NCBI RefSeq assembly: GCF_002783505.1
Contig: NZ_PFGL01000063.1
Location: 86,541 to 150,540, forward strand
Length of the DNA stretch: 64,000 bases
Direction: 5' to 3'
DNA from: Shewanella sp. CG12_big_fil_rev_8_21_14_0_65_47_15
Lineage (GTDB): Bacteria; Pseudomonadota; Gammaproteobacteria; Enterobacterales; Shewanellaceae
The notes beneath the pieces are model-generated. The model had not been told where the DNA came from, did not search any database, and worked only from the letters and a program-made list of their open reading frames with translations. Shown here piece by piece: positions 1-10,363 of the stretch (positions are counted from its first letter, which is position 1; every line of letters begins with the position of its first letter). The position numbers and the translations under genes were made by a program.

Positions 1-426
1 CAATTCCCCCAAGGGGGGGTCGACGACGGTGAGTCGGCGGAGGAAGCTATGTACCGTGAGTTATATGAAGAAGTGGGCCTAAGACCCGAGCACGTACATA
101 TATTAACTTCCACTCGCTCTTGGTTAAGGTATCGTCTGCCAAAGCGTTTAGTGAGGCAAGACAGTAAACCTGTGTGTATTGGGCAAAAGCAAAAGTGGTT
201 TCTGTTACAACTGAAAAGCCAAGACAGTGCGATTAATTTGAGTTCTTCGGGACATCCTGAGTTTGATGATTGGCGTTGGGTAAGTTATTGGTATCCTGTA
301 CGGCAAGTCGTCTCATTTAAGCGTGATGTTTATCGTAAGGTAATGAAAGAGTTTGCGGTAACGGCATTGTCATTCCAGACCCAAGAAATACCGAAAAAGC
401 GGGGACGGCAAAAGGCAACAGGCTGA
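1..426 (+). CDS. rppH: RNA pyrophosphohydrolase RppH (5' end outside window)
   Basis: Nudix hydrolase that removes pyrophosphate from the 5' triphosphate end of mRNA and so starts RNase E-dependent decay. The reading frame is open from base 1; translation begins [20 protein letters not shown], which is the Nudix box (GX5EX7REUXEEXGU), completed by LYEEVGL. Later stretches such as [23 protein letters not shown] and [21 protein letters not shown] match E. coli RppH closely, and by that alignment about 33 N-terminal residues lie upstream of the window. The internal ATG at 49 falls inside the Nudix box and is not the start. ptsP follows 23 bases later, the same pair as in E. coli, so the two are probably co-transcribed. 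Confidence 0.95.
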   Translation, partial: QFPQGGVDDGESAEEAMYRELYEEVGLRPEHVHILTSTRSWLRYRLPKRLVRQDSKPVCIGQKQKWFLLQLKSQDSAINLSSSGHPEFDDWRWVSYWYPVRQVVSFKRDVYRKVMKEFAVTALSFQTQEIPKKRGRQKATG

Positions 427-449
427 TTTTCAAAAGAGGATTGAAAACA

Positions 450-2684
450 GTGTTAAATACGCTCAGGGATATCACCCAGGCTGTGGCATCTGCCCATAGT
501 CTAGAAACCGCATTAGAAGTCTTAGTTTCATCGACGAAGGCCGCGATGGAAACCCAGTGCTGCTCAGTTTATATTCTAGAGCAGCAAGAACTCGTGTTAT
601 CTGCCACCGATGGCCTTGAAAAAAGTGCCGTCGGTCGAGTGCGTATGCCACTCAGCCAAGGATTAGTGGGTTTAGCCGCCGAACGAGAAGAAGCCGTTAA
701 TTTAGCCGATGCCCGGGTGCACCCTAGATTTAAGCTCTTTCCTGAAGTGGCCGAAGAGGAATACCGTGCCTTTTTAGCTGTGCCTATCATCTATCAGAAA
801 GCTGTGGTTGGCGTTATCGTTGTCCAGCAGGCGAGTGCTCGTCAGTTTAGCGAAGGTGAAGAAGCCTTTTTGATGACGCTTGCCGCTCAGCTCGCGATGG
901 CGGTGCGCGGTTTGAAACAAAAGGCACAGGTGAGTTCGCATCACCAACAGATTCTTTTTCAAGGTACTTCAGCCTCAAATGGCATCGCCATTGCCCATGC
1001 CTTTGTGCTGGGCGGAGAAATTTCCCTAGAGCAACCCGATATACATTGCCAAGATATTGCACTGGAATCTAGCCGATTAGTCGCGGCAATGGGGCGGTGC
1101 AAAGAGGCAATTGGCGCCCTATCCCAACGATTTGACCGTGAGCAGGATGAAGAGGTTGTCTCTATCTTCAATGCGTTGTTGTTATTGCTCGATGATGCCA
1201 GCTTAGGGGGGGAATACGCCCGTGAAGTTCAACTGGGGTGGGAGGCCGAATCTGCGGTCAGTCGTGTGTCCCTTAGATACATCCAGCAATTTTTGGCGAT
1301 GGAGGATCCTTATCTTAAGGAGCGGGCGAGTGATATCCGCGACTTAGGTCAAAAAGTATTACGCCAGCTTATTGAGCCTGAGCGTTTAGAGCTTGAGCCC
1401 GATAAACCGGTTATTTTAGTGACCCGTGAAGCCGATGCGACTATGTTGGCTGAGTTCCCAAGGCAAAAGTTAGCGGGAATTGTGACTGAGCTTGGTGGCG
1501 TCAATTCCCATGCTGCTATTCTCGCTCGGGCACTGGGCGTACCAGCGATAACGGGGGTAGAGCAGTTATTGTCCGCCGATATAGATCAAAAACTCTTAGT
1601 GGTTAACGCCAGTCGTGGACACTTGATGGTGTCGCCATCCCCCGCGATTGTCAGTGAATACCGCAGTTTGATTTCGGCGCAAAAAGCCCTACAGCGACAA
1701 TATGCTCAGGAACTCTCTTTACCTTCAGTGACCACGGATGGCTCTCGTATCCGTTTGTATTTAAATGCGGGTTTGCTCAGTGGTGTCGCCTCTGAAATTG
1801 CCGAAGGCGCAGATGGGATTGGGCTCTACCGCACTGAGATCCCTTTTATGTTGCAACAACGATTCCCGAGTGAATCTGAGCAAGTGAAAGTGTATCAGCA
1901 GGTGTTATCGGCGGCGTCCGGTCGACCAGTCGTGATGCGCACCTTAGATGTGGGCGGAGATAAACCTTTACCTTATTTTCCGATTAAAGAAGATAACCCT
2001 TTCCTTGGGTGGCGGGGTATTCGGTTATCGCTCGACCATCCGGAACTATTTCTAGTGCAGTTAAGAGCTATGCTGTTGGCTGGTGCACAAGGGCGGCAAT
2101 TGAGTATTTTACTGCCTATGGTCAGTAACTTAGATGAGATTGATCAGTCTCTTGAATATTTGCAGCAGGCGTTTATTGAATTAAAAAATGATGTCAATAG
2201 CGCGATTGTTATGCCTAGAATCGGCATAATGCTTGAGGTTCCTGCGCTGTTATATCAACTCGATGAAGTGGCTAAACGTGTCGATTTTGTTTCCGTTGGT
2301 AGCAACGATCTGACTCAATATCTGTTAGCCGTCGACCGTAATAACCCCAGAGTAAGTTCATTATTCGATAGTTACCACCCAGGGATTTTACGGGCATTAC
2401 ATCAAGCTCACCTCGATTGTCGCTACCATAAGCTCGATATCAGTATTTGTGGAGAATTGGCGGGGGAACCTATGGGGTCAATCCTATTGGTGGCCATGGG
2501 GTATGATCAGCTGAGCATGAACCAAGGCAGTCTAGCACGCATAAATTACCTGTTGCGCCGAGTCGCTCGCGCCGATTTAGACCAATTGCTGGCACAGGCA
2601 CTAAGTCTATCCAATGGCTTTCAAGTACGTGAGCTGGTTAAAGAATATTTGAACTCTCAAGGTCTAGCGACAATTCTTAATTAA
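450..2684 (+). CDS. ptsP: PtsP, enzyme I of the nitrogen phosphotransferase system
   Basis: Cytoplasmic PEP-protein phosphotransferase that passes phosphate from PEP to NPr and EIIA-Ntr. Residues about 1-165 form the GAF sensor domain; then come the PEP-utilising N-terminal region, the swivelling domain with active-site His354 in GGVNSHAAILARALG, and the PEP-binding barrel (GIGLYRTEIPFML, VDFVSVGSNDLTQY, ICGELAG). The length of 744 residues fits the E. coli protein (748). A longer frame opens at TTG 441, but AGAGGA at 435-440 is nine bases ahead of GTG 450, and starting there gives MLNTLRDI, which aligns with the E. coli N-terminus (MLTRLREI). I therefore use GTG 450. It follows rppH with no visible terminator between. 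Confidence 0.94.
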   Translation: MLNTLRDITQAVASAHSLETALEVLVSSTKAAMETQCCSVYILEQQELVLSATDGLEKSAVGRVRMPLSQGLVGLAAEREEAVNLADARVHPRFKLFPEVAEEEYRAFLAVPIIYQKAVVGVIVVQQASARQFSEGEEAFLMTLAAQLAMAVRGLKQKAQVSSHHQQILFQGTSASNGIAIAHAFVLGGEISLEQPDIHCQDIALESSRLVAAMGRCKEAIGALSQRFDREQDEEVVSIFNALLLLLDDASLGGEYAREVQLGWEAESAVSRVSLRYIQQFLAMEDPYLKERASDIRDLGQKVLRQLIEPERLELEPDKPVILVTREADATMLAEFPRQKLAGIVTELGGVNSHAAILARALGVPAITGVEQLLSADIDQKLLVVNASRGHLMVSPSPAIVSEYRSLISAQKALQRQYAQELSLPSVTTDGSRIRLYLNAGLLSGVASEIAEGADGIGLYRTEIPFMLQQRFPSESEQVKVYQQVLSAASGRPVVMRTLDVGGDKPLPYFPIKEDNPFLGWRGIRLSLDHPELFLVQLRAMLLAGAQGRQLSILLPMVSNLDEIDQSLEYLQQAFIELKNDVNSAIVMPRIGIMLEVPALLYQLDEVAKRVDFVSVGSNDLTQYLLAVDRNNPRVSSLFDSYHPGILRALHQAHLDCRYHKLDISICGELAGEPMGSILLVAMGYDQLSMNQGSLARINYLLRRVARADLDQLLAQALSLSNGFQVRELVKEYLNSQGLATILN

Positions 2685-2743
2685 CTAAAGTTGTCTTTTG
2701 CTTTAAGCTAAGACCCTCAATTTATCACGCTGTAGGTACTCGT

Positions 2744-3544
2744 GTGGATAGTTTGTTGTCGGTGTTTTTTATTTGTTTGGCCTTAGGTGCATTTGTCGGC
2801 TTTATGGCGGGGCTATTAGGGATCGGTGGCGGATTGATTGTCGTGCCCGCACTGCTCTATATTTTGCCATCGGTCGGTATTACCTCTGCTCAGTTACCCC
2901 ATATTGCGATTGCCACTTCGTTGGCGGCTATTATTCTCACTTCAATTTCGTCGGCGCGAGCCCACCATAAGCGTGGCAACATTCCTTGGGATTTATTCAA
3001 ATCAATGTTACCAGGACTGGTTATCGGGGCGCTTGCTTCAGGCTTTATTGCTGGGCGTATTCCCGCAGACACCTTACAGCAAGGTTTTGCTATCTTCGTA
3101 ATTTTAATGACAATTCAGATGGCTTACCCCGTTAAGGCCGAGTCGAAGCGTCAGTTACCCAATGCTGCGGTGCTTTTTATTGCATCGGCTTTTATTGCGG
3201 TTTTGGCCGGTTTGACAGGGATAGGTGGCGGTATACTCATAGTGCCATTTTTGACTTTTTATGGCTTGCAAATGCGTTACGCCGTTGGTTTTTCTGCGGC
3301 TATGGGTTTCTTGATCTCTCTTTCCGGTAGTGTCGGATACATTATTGCGGGGATAAATGCGCCTGAATTACCCTATGGTACCGTCGGATTTATCTATTTG
3401 CCCGCATTGTTTGGTTTAGTGATCACTTCTGTCTTGATGGCACCTGTAGGGGTGAAAGCGGCAAGCACTTGGCCAACACCTGTACTCAAAAAGATATTTG
3501 CACTGTTACTACTGTGTGTTGGCCTTAAGTTAATGTTGACCTAG
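2744..3544 (+). CDS. TSUP/TauE-family membrane permease
   Basis: A 266-residue, very hydrophobic inner-membrane protein of the sulfite exporter TauE/SafE (TSUP, formerly DUF81) family. It shows the internal duplication typical of the family: a glycine-rich [16 protein letters not shown] motif near residues 24-40 and a second copy, [16 protein letters not shown], near 157-172. About eight transmembrane segments are visible. Start is GTG 2744; the ribosome binding site ahead of it is weak. It sits 59 bases after ptsP and 41 before lgt, in the same direction. Members transport small organosulfur or carboxylate anions; the substrate here cannot be read from the sequence. Confidence 0.85.
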   Translation: MDSLLSVFFICLALGAFVGFMAGLLGIGGGLIVVPALLYILPSVGITSAQLPHIAIATSLAAIILTSISSARAHHKRGNIPWDLFKSMLPGLVIGALASGFIAGRIPADTLQQGFAIFVILMTIQMAYPVKAESKRQLPNAAVLFIASAFIAVLAGLTGIGGGILIVPFLTFYGLQMRYAVGFSAAMGFLISLSGSVGYIIAGINAPELPYGTVGFIYLPALFGLVITSVLMAPVGVKAASTWPTPVLKKIFALLLLCVGLKLMLT

Positions 3545-3585
3545 TTTTTATTTTACCTCTGTTTGAGACTGCTAATGGATGTGTT

Positions 3586-4392
3586 ATGGCGCTGAGCTTT
3601 CCCAATATCGATCCCGTGATCGTATCTTTTGGCCCCTTTAATCTTTTTGGGCAAACCTTTGAGCCAGCCTTACGTTGGTATGGTTTTACCTATCTAGTGG
3701 GTTTTGTCGCGGCGATGTGGTTACTCAATCGTCAAGCGGACAGATCTCAGGGGGGGTGGACCCGTGAGCAAGTGTCCGATCTGTTATTTTATGGATTCCT
3801 AGGGGTGATTTTAGGTGGTAGAGTCGGATATGTGCTCTTCTATCATTTCGATTATTTCCTCGCTAGTCCTATGTATTTATTTAAGATCTCAGAGGGAGGA
3901 ATGTCATTTCACGGTGGATTGATGGGGGTGATTACCGCCATGATTTACATCGGATGGAAACAAAAGCGCACTTTCTTCGCCGTTGCTGATATGGTGGCGC
4001 CAGTAGTCCCGATCGGATTAGGTGCTGGGCGTATTGGTAATTTTATCAATGGAGAGCTTTGGGGACGCGTGACCGATGTTCCTTGGGCCATGGTGTTTCC
4101 AAGCGGTGGACCTGAGCCACGTCATCCGTCGCAATTGTACCAATTTGCGCTTGAAGGGGTAGCGCTGTTCTTGCTCTTGTTCTGGTTTAGCAAACGTACA
4201 AACAAAGTCGGTGCTGTGTCTGGGATGTTCTTATTCGGTTACGGTATTTTCCGTGTGCTGGTGGAATCGGTGAGGCAACCCGATGCACAGTTGGGACTCT
4301 ATTGGGGCTTTATGACTATGGGGCAGATCCTATCTGTGCCAATGATTTTATTCGGTTTATATTTAATCTTTCGTCCACAGGGTAAGCAGTAA
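3586..4392 (+). CDS. lgt: Prolipoprotein diacylglyceryl transferase Lgt
   Basis: Inner-membrane enzyme that transfers diacylglycerol from phosphatidylglycerol to the lipobox cysteine of prolipoproteins, the first step of lipoprotein maturation. The 268-residue protein has about seven membrane segments and the family signature [14 protein letters not shown] near residues 148-161, plus the catalytic-region HGGLMGV near 107. It starts at ATG 3586. Its stop codon overlaps the thyA start by one base (TAATG at 4390-4394), which implies translational coupling; the lgt-thyA pair is widely conserved in gammaproteobacteria. Confidence 0.96.
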   Translation: MALSFPNIDPVIVSFGPFNLFGQTFEPALRWYGFTYLVGFVAAMWLLNRQADRSQGGWTREQVSDLLFYGFLGVILGGRVGYVLFYHFDYFLASPMYLFKISEGGMSFHGGLMGVITAMIYIGWKQKRTFFAVADMVAPVVPIGLGAGRIGNFINGELWGRVTDVPWAMVFPSGGPEPRHPSQLYQFALEGVALFLLLFWFSKRTNKVGAVSGMFLFGYGIFRVLVESVRQPDAQLGLYWGFMTMGQILSVPMILFGLYLIFRPQGKQ

Positions 4393-5186
4393 TGCAACAG
4401 TATTTAGACTTAATGAAGCACATCTTAGCTGAAGGTGTCGATAAATCCGATCGCACAGGTACAGGCACTCGCTCGGTATTTGGCTACCAAATGCGTTTCG
4501 ATTTGAGTAAGGGGTTTCCCCTAGTGACGACCAAGAAGTGCCATATGCGCTCTATTATCCATGAGTTGCTTTGGTTTCTAAAGGGAGATACTAATATTGC
4601 TTATCTGCGTGAAAACAAAGTGAGTATTTGGGATGAATGGGCCGACGAAAACGGCGACTTGGGACCCGTTTATGGTGCACAGTGGCGCAGCTGGCCAACC
4701 CAGAGTGGCGATGCTATTGATCAAATTTCACAGGTGATCGCGCAGATAAAATCTCAGCCTGATTCACGCCGTCTTATTGTGTCGGCATGGAATGTGGGGG
4801 AACTCGATAAAATGGCCCTAGCGCCTTGCCATGCATTTTTCCAGTTTTATGTCGCCGAGGGTAAATTATCTTGTCAGCTTTATCAGCGCAGCTGTGATGT
4901 GTTCCTTGGTTTACCATTCAACATCGCAAGTTATGCGCTGCTGACAATGATGGTGGCCCAGCAGTGCGATCTCGCCTTAGGGGATTTTGTATGGACTGGC
5001 GGTGATACGCATTTGTACTCCAATCATATGGAGCAAACGGCGTTGCAGTTAAGCCGCGATCCCAAACCATTACCCAGCATGACCATTTTGCGTAAACCTG
5101 CCTCCATTTTTGATTATCAATTCGAAGATTTCGAATTGACCCACTACGATCCCCATCCCCATATCAAAGCCCCCGTGGCCATATAA
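4392..5186 (+). CDS. thyA: Thymidylate synthase ThyA
   Basis: Cytoplasmic homodimer that methylates dUMP to dTMP using methylene-tetrahydrofolate as both carbon donor and reductant. It has 264 residues, the same as E. coli ThyA. The nucleophile Cys146 lies in [12 protein letters not shown], followed by the dUMP phosphate-binding QRSCD and the folate-side [11 protein letters not shown]. The N-terminal DRTGTGTRS arginine loop and the C-terminal [11 protein letters not shown] are intact. It overlaps lgt by one base and is closed by an intrinsic terminator at 5204-5230. Confidence 0.97.
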   Translation: MQQYLDLMKHILAEGVDKSDRTGTGTRSVFGYQMRFDLSKGFPLVTTKKCHMRSIIHELLWFLKGDTNIAYLRENKVSIWDEWADENGDLGPVYGAQWRSWPTQSGDAIDQISQVIAQIKSQPDSRRLIVSAWNVGELDKMALAPCHAFFQFYVAEGKLSCQLYQRSCDVFLGLPFNIASYALLTMMVAQQCDLALGDFVWTGGDTHLYSNHMEQTALQLSRDPKPLPSMTILRKPASIFDYQFEDFELTHYDPHPHIKAPVAI

Positions 5187-5203
5187 CAGCGATTTAATCG
5201 GCT

Positions 5204-5230
5204 AACACCTCGGAAAAACCGAGGTGTTTT
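5204..5230 (+). terminator. Rho-independent terminator after thyA
   Basis: Perfect 10-bp stem AACACCTCGG (5204-5213) with CCGAGGTGTT (5219-5228), a loop of five A, and a short T run. It ends the lgt-thyA transcript. The longer open frame of nhaA would run back into it, which argues for the later nhaA start. Confidence 0.8.
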
Positions 5231-5303
5231 GTCGAAACTTACGATTATATTTGTTGTTATTATTCATTTACACTCAACTCATTATGGTTTTTTGGAGTGC
5301 AAG

Positions 5304-6473
5304 ATGGAAAAAGCAATTAGAAATTTTCTGAGTCAAGAATCGGCGGGGGGCATCCTCCTATTGGTTGCTGTTGCCCTAGCCATGTTGCTGGCGAATTCTC
5401 CTTTATCTGGGCTTTACCAAGGATTTTTAGGCACAGATGTTCAGGTTCGTGTTGGTGCTCTCGATATCCATAAACCTCTATTGCTATGGATTAACGATGG
5501 CTTAATGGCATTGTTTTTTCTACTGATTGGTTTAGAGGTAAAACGTGAATTGCTCGAAGGAGCACTGTCGAGTGTTACTCAAGCTTCCTTGCCAACCTTT
5601 GCCGCAATAGGTGGCATGATTGCCCCTGCGGGGATCTATCTGTTATTCAACTATGGCGATCCTGTTACGCAGGCGGGGTGGGCAATTCCAGCGGCAACGG
5701 ATATCGCCTTTGCGCTCGGGATTATGGCATTACTGGGAAGCCGTGTTCCCGTGGCGCTAAAAGTCTTCCTATTAGCCTTGGCCATTATCGATGACTTGGG
5801 CGTTATCGTGATTATTGCGCTGTTTTACAGCAGTGATTTATCGACCATCAGCTTAGTGATTGCCAGTTTGGCGATTGCGGGCCTTGTTGGGTTAAATCGT
5901 AAAGGCGTGACTTCACTGACGCCATACGGAATATTCGGCCTTATTCTTTGGGTTGCTGTGCTTAAGTCGGGGGTTCATGCGACTCTGGCGGGGGTTATCA
6001 TTGCCTTTTGTATACCGCTTCGAGCTAAAGATGGCAGCTCACCCTCAGAGCATCTAGAGCACAGCCTGCATCCATGGAGTACTTTCCTCATTCTGCCCGT
6101 GTTTGCCTTCGCTAACGCGGGTGTTTCATTGGGAAATATGAGTTTAGATACACTTATTTCGCCGGTGCCAGTGGGAATTGCCTTAGGGTTAATCCTAGGT
6201 AAACCGATAGGGGTCATGGTGTTTAGTTTTGTTGCAGTAAAACTGAAATTGGCGCAATTACCCGACGGTATAGGCTGGAAGCAAATTGCGCCGGTCGCGG
6301 CCATGTGCGGTATTGGTTTTACTATGTCGATGTTTATTGCCTCATTAGCCTTCGAGCAAGCGGATCCTATGTACGGTGATTTGGCTCGGCTAGGCACCTT
6401 AATTGGGTCGATTCTTGCCGCCTTAGTTGGGTATTTCTGGCTATCAAAAGTGTTACCTAAAAAAGGAGTATGA
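5304..6473 (+). CDS. nhaA: Na+/H+ antiporter NhaA
   Basis: Inner-membrane electrogenic antiporter (two protons in, one sodium out), used for sodium tolerance and pH homeostasis. The 389-residue protein is about the length of E. coli NhaA (388) and carries the paired aspartates of the ion-binding site in [17 protein letters not shown], together with [15 protein letters not shown] and [12 protein letters not shown]. The frame is open from 5229, but that region is the thyA terminator; ATG 5304 with GGAG at 5294-5297 gives the family N-terminus ([16 protein letters not shown]). A small secreted protein follows within three bases, and the regulator gene nhaR comes after it. Confidence 0.96.
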   Translation: MEKAIRNFLSQESAGGILLLVAVALAMLLANSPLSGLYQGFLGTDVQVRVGALDIHKPLLLWINDGLMALFFLLIGLEVKRELLEGALSSVTQASLPTFAAIGGMIAPAGIYLLFNYGDPVTQAGWAIPAATDIAFALGIMALLGSRVPVALKVFLLALAIIDDLGVIVIIALFYSSDLSTISLVIASLAIAGLVGLNRKGVTSLTPYGIFGLILWVAVLKSGVHATLAGVIIAFCIPLRAKDGSSPSEHLEHSLHPWSTFLILPVFAFANAGVSLGNMSLDTLISPVPVGIALGLILGKPIGVMVFSFVAVKLKLAQLPDGIGWKQIAPVAAMCGIGFTMSMFIASLAFEQADPMYGDLARLGTLIGSILAALVGYFWLSKVLPKKGV

Positions 6474-6475
6474 CT

Positions 6476-6862
6476 ATGATAAACTTGAAATTAGTAGGAA
6501 TAGCAGCCCTCTTAACCTTATCTTCAACTGTGATGGCTTCTCAAATTGATGCCTGTAATAAAGACGTAACGTCACAAACCTGCCAGAGTTACCTTGAAGG
6601 TATAGTCGATGGTGCTTTGATGTTTAAATCGGAGGCATTAGGCGCAAGGCTCGAAACCAACGGTTATGAGTCTCGTGCGCTCAAATACCGCGGTGGCAAG
6701 CGTTTCCAAGAAGCCAACCGAACCTACTGTGCCAGTCGTATACCTGACCGCGATACGTTAGTCTTGGGAATCACAGAAGCCGTCAGTACTGGGACCGCTG
6801 CCGATCTAGAACAATTACAGGGCATAGTTGTTAACTTATTGGATTGTCAGCGTTTAAAATAG
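6476..6862 (+). CDS. Small secreted protein, Rap1a-like, unknown function
   Basis: A 128-residue protein with a clear signal peptide (about residues 1-19, cleavage near VMAS-Q). The mature part has four cysteines in the pattern seen in Rap1a/Tai-type periplasmic immunity folds: CNKDVTSQTCQSYLEGIVDG near the start, a middle CASR, and a terminal LLDCQ. That resemblance is remembered and tentative. ATG 6476 is chosen over the in-frame ATG 6470 because AAGGAG at 6463-6468 is correctly spaced only for the former. It is nearly contiguous with nhaA and lies between nhaA and nhaR, so it is probably co-expressed with the antiporter. Its function is unknown. Confidence 0.75.
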   Translation: MINLKLVGIAALLTLSSTVMASQIDACNKDVTSQTCQSYLEGIVDGALMFKSEALGARLETNGYESRALKYRGGKRFQEANRTYCASRIPDRDTLVLGITEAVSTGTAADLEQLQGIVVNLLDCQRLK

Positions 6863-6968
6863 CCACTAGGATCCACATCGTTGAGCGCTATGGTGAACCT
6901 TTGCAATACTGAGTGCCGTTGAGTGTACTTAAGCGCAACGGTATAAATGATAGAAAAGGTGAGTGGCT

Positions 6969-7877
6969 ATGCTGCATTTGAATTATAACCATCTGTATTA
7001 CTTTTGGATGATTAAAAAAAAGGGTTCAGTAGCTAAGGCTGCTGAGGCCCTTTGCTTAACGCCGCAAACCATAACGGGGCAGATCCGCGCCTTAGAAGAC
7101 AGGTTAAATGGCAGTTTATTTAAGCGAGTGGGGCGCACCTTAGAGGCGACCGAATTGGGGGAGTTAGTGTTTCGTTATGCGGATAAAATGTTCAGCCTTA
7201 GCTACGAGATGCTCGATCTACTTAACTATCAAAAAGATGATGCGATTCTGTTTGAGGTAGGCATTGCCGATGCTTTATCTAAGGCCTTGGTTAGTCGTGT
7301 TTTATTGACCGTTGTCCCGAACGATGGCTCAATGCATTTGGCTTGTTATGAAGCGACACACGAGAGTTTGATGGCTCGGCTGCGTGAACATAAGCTAGAT
7401 ATTATCCTCTCGGATTGTGCTGGCGAGTCTTTGAAGTACCCTGAAATTCTATCTAAGAAGCTTGGCGAATGTGGCGTGAGTTTCTTCTCTGCCGAACCCT
7501 ATAGTGCAGATTTTCCTGCTTGTTTAGAGCAAGGTCAGTTACTGATCCCTGGGCGTAGAACTTCCCTTGGTCAGCAGTTATATCGTTGGTTTGATGAACA
7601 AAATCTCAATGTGAGTATTTTAGGTGAGTTTGATGATGCGGCAATGATGAAGGCATTTGGATACTTGAAACGCGGTATTTTTGTTACGCCGTCTATTTAT
7701 CGTCAGGAGGTGATCTCCCATGGTATGCATTTACTCGGTGAAACCCTCGATGTGAAAGAGGAATACCATGTGATGTTTGCCGAGCGAATGATCCAACATC
7801 CGGCGGTAAAACGATTATTAGAAACGGATTTCAGTGATCTGTTTGCGGGTCTCGATGCTCAAGTGCAGCAATGCTAA
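6969..7877 (+). CDS. nhaR: LysR-family regulator NhaR
   Basis: Transcriptional activator of nhaA that responds to sodium. The 302-residue protein (E. coli 301) starts LNYNHLYYFWMIKKKGSVAK, with an N-terminal winged helix-turn-helix (AAEALCLTPQTITGQIRALE) and a C-terminal LysR effector-binding domain (about 90-295). An in-frame GTG exists at 6963, but ATG 6969 with AGGTGAG at 6958-6963 fits better. Its position two genes after nhaA, in the same direction, supports the NhaR call rather than a generic LysR regulator. Confidence 0.9.
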   Translation: MLHLNYNHLYYFWMIKKKGSVAKAAEALCLTPQTITGQIRALEDRLNGSLFKRVGRTLEATELGELVFRYADKMFSLSYEMLDLLNYQKDDAILFEVGIADALSKALVSRVLLTVVPNDGSMHLACYEATHESLMARLREHKLDIILSDCAGESLKYPEILSKKLGECGVSFFSAEPYSADFPACLEQGQLLIPGRRTSLGQQLYRWFDEQNLNVSILGEFDDAAMMKAFGYLKRGIFVTPSIYRQEVISHGMHLLGETLDVKEEYHVMFAERMIQHPAVKRLLETDFSDLFAGLDAQVQQC

Positions 7878-7951
7878 TTTGGACCTTCTCAATCGACACC
7901 TTAGGGAATGAACTGGTAGACTAAGGCCAAATTTGTTTTGGGAGAAAAACC

Positions 7952-8200
7952 TTGGAATTAATGAACATTGCACGGGTACGTTGGGCATGTCGCCGCGGCA
8001 TGCTGGAGCTAGACGTACTGTTTCAACCCTTCGTCGAACATGTTTATCAAGATTTAGCCGATGAAGATAAAGCCGTGTTTATTCGCTTGCTCGAGTGTGA
8101 AGATCCGGAGTTATTTGCGTGGTTTATGGGCCATGAAATCTGCCCTGACGCCGAATTAGCTCGTATGGTGGTGAAAGTCCGTGGAAGAGCGGCACCATAG
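7952..8200 (+). CDS. sdhE: SdhE/CptB, FAD assembly factor for succinate dehydrogenase
   Basis: Small cytoplasmic protein (82 residues) that promotes covalent FAD attachment to SdhA and FrdA. The RGMLELD segment contains the conserved RGxxE motif, and IRLLECEDPELFAWFMGH matches the family. TTG 7952 is taken as the start: GGGAG at 7940-7944 is seven bases upstream, and MELMNIARVRWACRRGM then aligns residue for residue with E. coli MDINNKARIHWACRRGM; ATG 7961 would be too far from the ribosome binding site. Its end overlaps the next gene, ygfX, by 20 bases. Confidence 0.92.
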   Translation: MELMNIARVRWACRRGMLELDVLFQPFVEHVYQDLADEDKAVFIRLLECEDPELFAWFMGHEICPDAELARMVVKVRGRAAP

Positions 8201-8621
8201 TTTTAGTGTCAAAGCCTCCTTCGACCAACGACTATCGTTGGTCGTTTTTATGTCTATTTGCTTATCATCCTTGCTCGCTTGGCCCCAAACTGAGTCCTTT
8301 GGCGTTTTTCTATTAAAACTGGCAGTTATTTCGCTGAATGTGTGTTTTTTGCTGTATCAATTTTGGCGACTTAAAGATTGGCAATTATGCTTTGTACTCA
8401 ATCGAAATGGCGAGGGGCGGCTTGCTACGGGGGAGCATTTTCAGGTTTTACGGCGGACTTGGGTGACCCCGTTTGTATGTTTGATGTATCTCGATATCGA
8501 CGCTAAACCTAGGGTATTGCCGCTTTGGGCCGATATGTTTACCGATGCCGATTATCGCCATTTATGCCGCTTGCTGCTCAATGCTAAAACATTGCAGGCT
8601 AAATCTCGTACTGAAATTTAG
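8181..8621 (+). CDS. ygfX: YgfX/CptA-family membrane protein
   Basis: A 146-residue protein with two adjacent membrane segments (about 17-60) followed by a soluble domain beginning WQLCFVLNRNGEGRL. This and the overlap with sdhE identify the YgfX (CptA) family, described in E. coli as the membrane-bound partner of SdhE/CptB and reported there as a toxin inhibiting cytoskeletal polymerisation; that role has been debated. The start is GTG 8181, within sdhE. It converges on nadB, whose stop is about 30 bases downstream. Confidence 0.8.
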   Translation: MEERHHSFSVKASFDQRLSLVVFMSICLSSLLAWPQTESFGVFLLKLAVISLNVCFLLYQFWRLKDWQLCFVLNRNGEGRLATGEHFQVLRRTWVTPFVCLMYLDIDAKPRVLPLWADMFTDADYRHLCRLLLNAKTLQAKSRTEI

Positions 8622-8652
8622 CCTGTAGCATGTTGAAGTGGTTTTTACCGAT

Positions 8653-10266
8653 TTATTTCTCTGGTTGCAAAATGGTCGGCAGTGGCGAGTCTAGTTTGCC
8701 TGGGTGATCAATATTGTAATGCAATCCACGGCTTTCCTTGCGTTCCATCGCGCAGCGAATGATGAGTTCAGCCACCTGCACTAGATTACGCAGTTCGAGC
8801 AGGTTATTGCTGACCCTGAAGTTGCTGTAATACTCTTGGATTTCCTGCTGAAGCATCAAACAGCGGCGCAGTGCCCGTTCGAGACGCTTATCCGAGCGCA
8901 CAATGCCGACATAATCCCACATAAATAGCCGCAGTTCGTGCCAATTGTGGGCAATCACAACCTCTTCATCCGAATTTGATACTTTACTCTCATCCCAAGG
9001 CGGAATTTGCCCTGGTAGAGCGATTTTATGCAATTGGCTCTCAATATCCTGTGAGGCGGCGCGGGCAAATACCAGACATTCGAGCAGAGAATTACTCGCA
9101 AGGCGATTGGCACCATGCAGGCCTGTATAGGCAACTTCACCAATCGCATAGAGTCCATTGAGATCCGTTTGGCCATGCAAGTCTGTCATTACGCCGCCAC
9201 AGGTATAGTGGGCTGCGGGTACCACAGGGATAGGACCTTGAGTGATATCTATGCCTAATTCTAAGCAGCGACTGTAAATCGTCGGGAAATGCTTGATGAT
9301 AAAGTCGCTATCTTTATGGCTAATATCCAAATAAACGCAGTCGGCACCGAGACGCTTCATCTCATAATCGATGGCACGGGCAACGATGTCACGGGGAGCT
9401 AACTCGGCGCGTTCATCAAAGTCGGGCATAAAACGGCTACCGTCTGGGCGACGTAAATAAGCGCCTTCACCGCGCAGCGCTTCGGTCAGCAAAAAATTAC
9501 GCGCATCGGCATGGTATAAACACGTCGGGTGGAATTGGTTAAATTCCATATTGGCGACACGACAACCTGCGCGCCAGGCCATGGCTATACCATCACCGCT
9601 GGCGACATCGGGGTTTGAAGTATATTGGTAAACTTTAGAACTGCCGCCCGTCGCTAAGGCGACAAATTTGGCCTTAACGGTTTCAACGTGTTCTTCGTTG
9701 CGATTCCACACGTAAGCGCCTAACACTCGGTTTCCTGGGCGGTTAAGCTTACGGGTGGTAATAAGATCGATGGCGTTATAGCGTTCCAACACTTTAATGT
9801 TGGGGTGGGCAAGTGCGCGTTCTTGCAGCGTTGTTTGCACTTCTTTGCCCGTCGCATCTGCGGCATGCAAAATACGCCTATGACTATGGCCACCTTCACG
9901 GGTGAGATGATAGGGCGCATCCTTAGCATTGCCATCGTTGGTTTCTTCTTTATCGAAGGCGACGCCGCATTCGATAAGCCATTGCATGGCACTTTTTGCG
10001 TTTTCTGCGGTAAAGGTCACCACTTCTTTATCGCATAAACCCGCTCCCGCGACTAAAGTATCGGCCACATGGGATTCGATAGTGTCACTTTCATCGAAGA
10101 CGGAGGCTATTCCGCCTTGGGCATAGTACGTCGACCCTTCCGAGAGCGGGCCTTTTGAAAGCAGAATTACGTTTGCTTTTTCAGCAAGATGCAAAGCTAG
10201 TGTCAGACCTGCGGCACCGCTACCTATGACTAATATGTCAGATTGGTGTTCAACTACTTGTTTCAT
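8653..10266 (-). CDS. nadB: L-aspartate oxidase NadB
   Basis: Flavoenzyme that oxidises L-aspartate to iminoaspartate, the first step of de novo NAD synthesis; it can use oxygen or fumarate. The 537-residue protein has the N-terminal FAD-binding [14 protein letters not shown], the [15 protein letters not shown] segment, HPTCLYH, and the succinate dehydrogenase/fumarate reductase-like C-terminal helical domain. It is transcribed divergently from rpoE, as in E. coli, with 189 bases between the two starts. Confidence 0.96.
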   Translation of the reverse strand: MKQVVEHQSDILVIGSGAAGLTLALHLAEKANVILLSKGPLSEGSTYYAQGGIASVFDESDTIESHVADTLVAGAGLCDKEVVTFTAENAKSAMQWLIECGVAFDKEETNDGNAKDAPYHLTREGGHSHRRILHAADATGKEVQTTLQERALAHPNIKVLERYNAIDLITTRKLNRPGNRVLGAYVWNRNEEHVETVKAKFVALATGGSSKVYQYTSNPDVASGDGIAMAWRAGCRVANMEFNQFHPTCLYHADARNFLLTEALRGEGAYLRRPDGSRFMPDFDERAELAPRDIVARAIDYEMKRLGADCVYLDISHKDSDFIIKHFPTIYSRCLELGIDITQGPIPVVPAAHYTCGGVMTDLHGQTDLNGLYAIGEVAYTGLHGANRLASNSLLECLVFARAASQDIESQLHKIALPGQIPPWDESKVSNSDEEVVIAHNWHELRLFMWDYVGIVRSDKRLERALRRCLMLQQEIQEYYSNFRVSNNLLELRNLVQVAELIIRCAMERKESRGLHYNIDHPGKLDSPLPTILQPEK

Positions 10267-10363
10267 CGGGTATCATGATGTGACTGAGAGTGCCATCTAT
10301 GGTAAACCAACTGACGAAATATGGGTACTTTCCTTTTGCCTTTACTTTTTTTGTATAATTTTA

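Noticed and set aside
5229..5303. Upstream extension of the nhaA frame
   Set aside because: It starts inside the thyA terminator; the family N-terminus and ribosome binding site fit ATG 5304.
9805..10126. Plus-strand open frames across nadB
   Set aside because: They are shadows of the well-conserved nadB coding frame on the minus strand.
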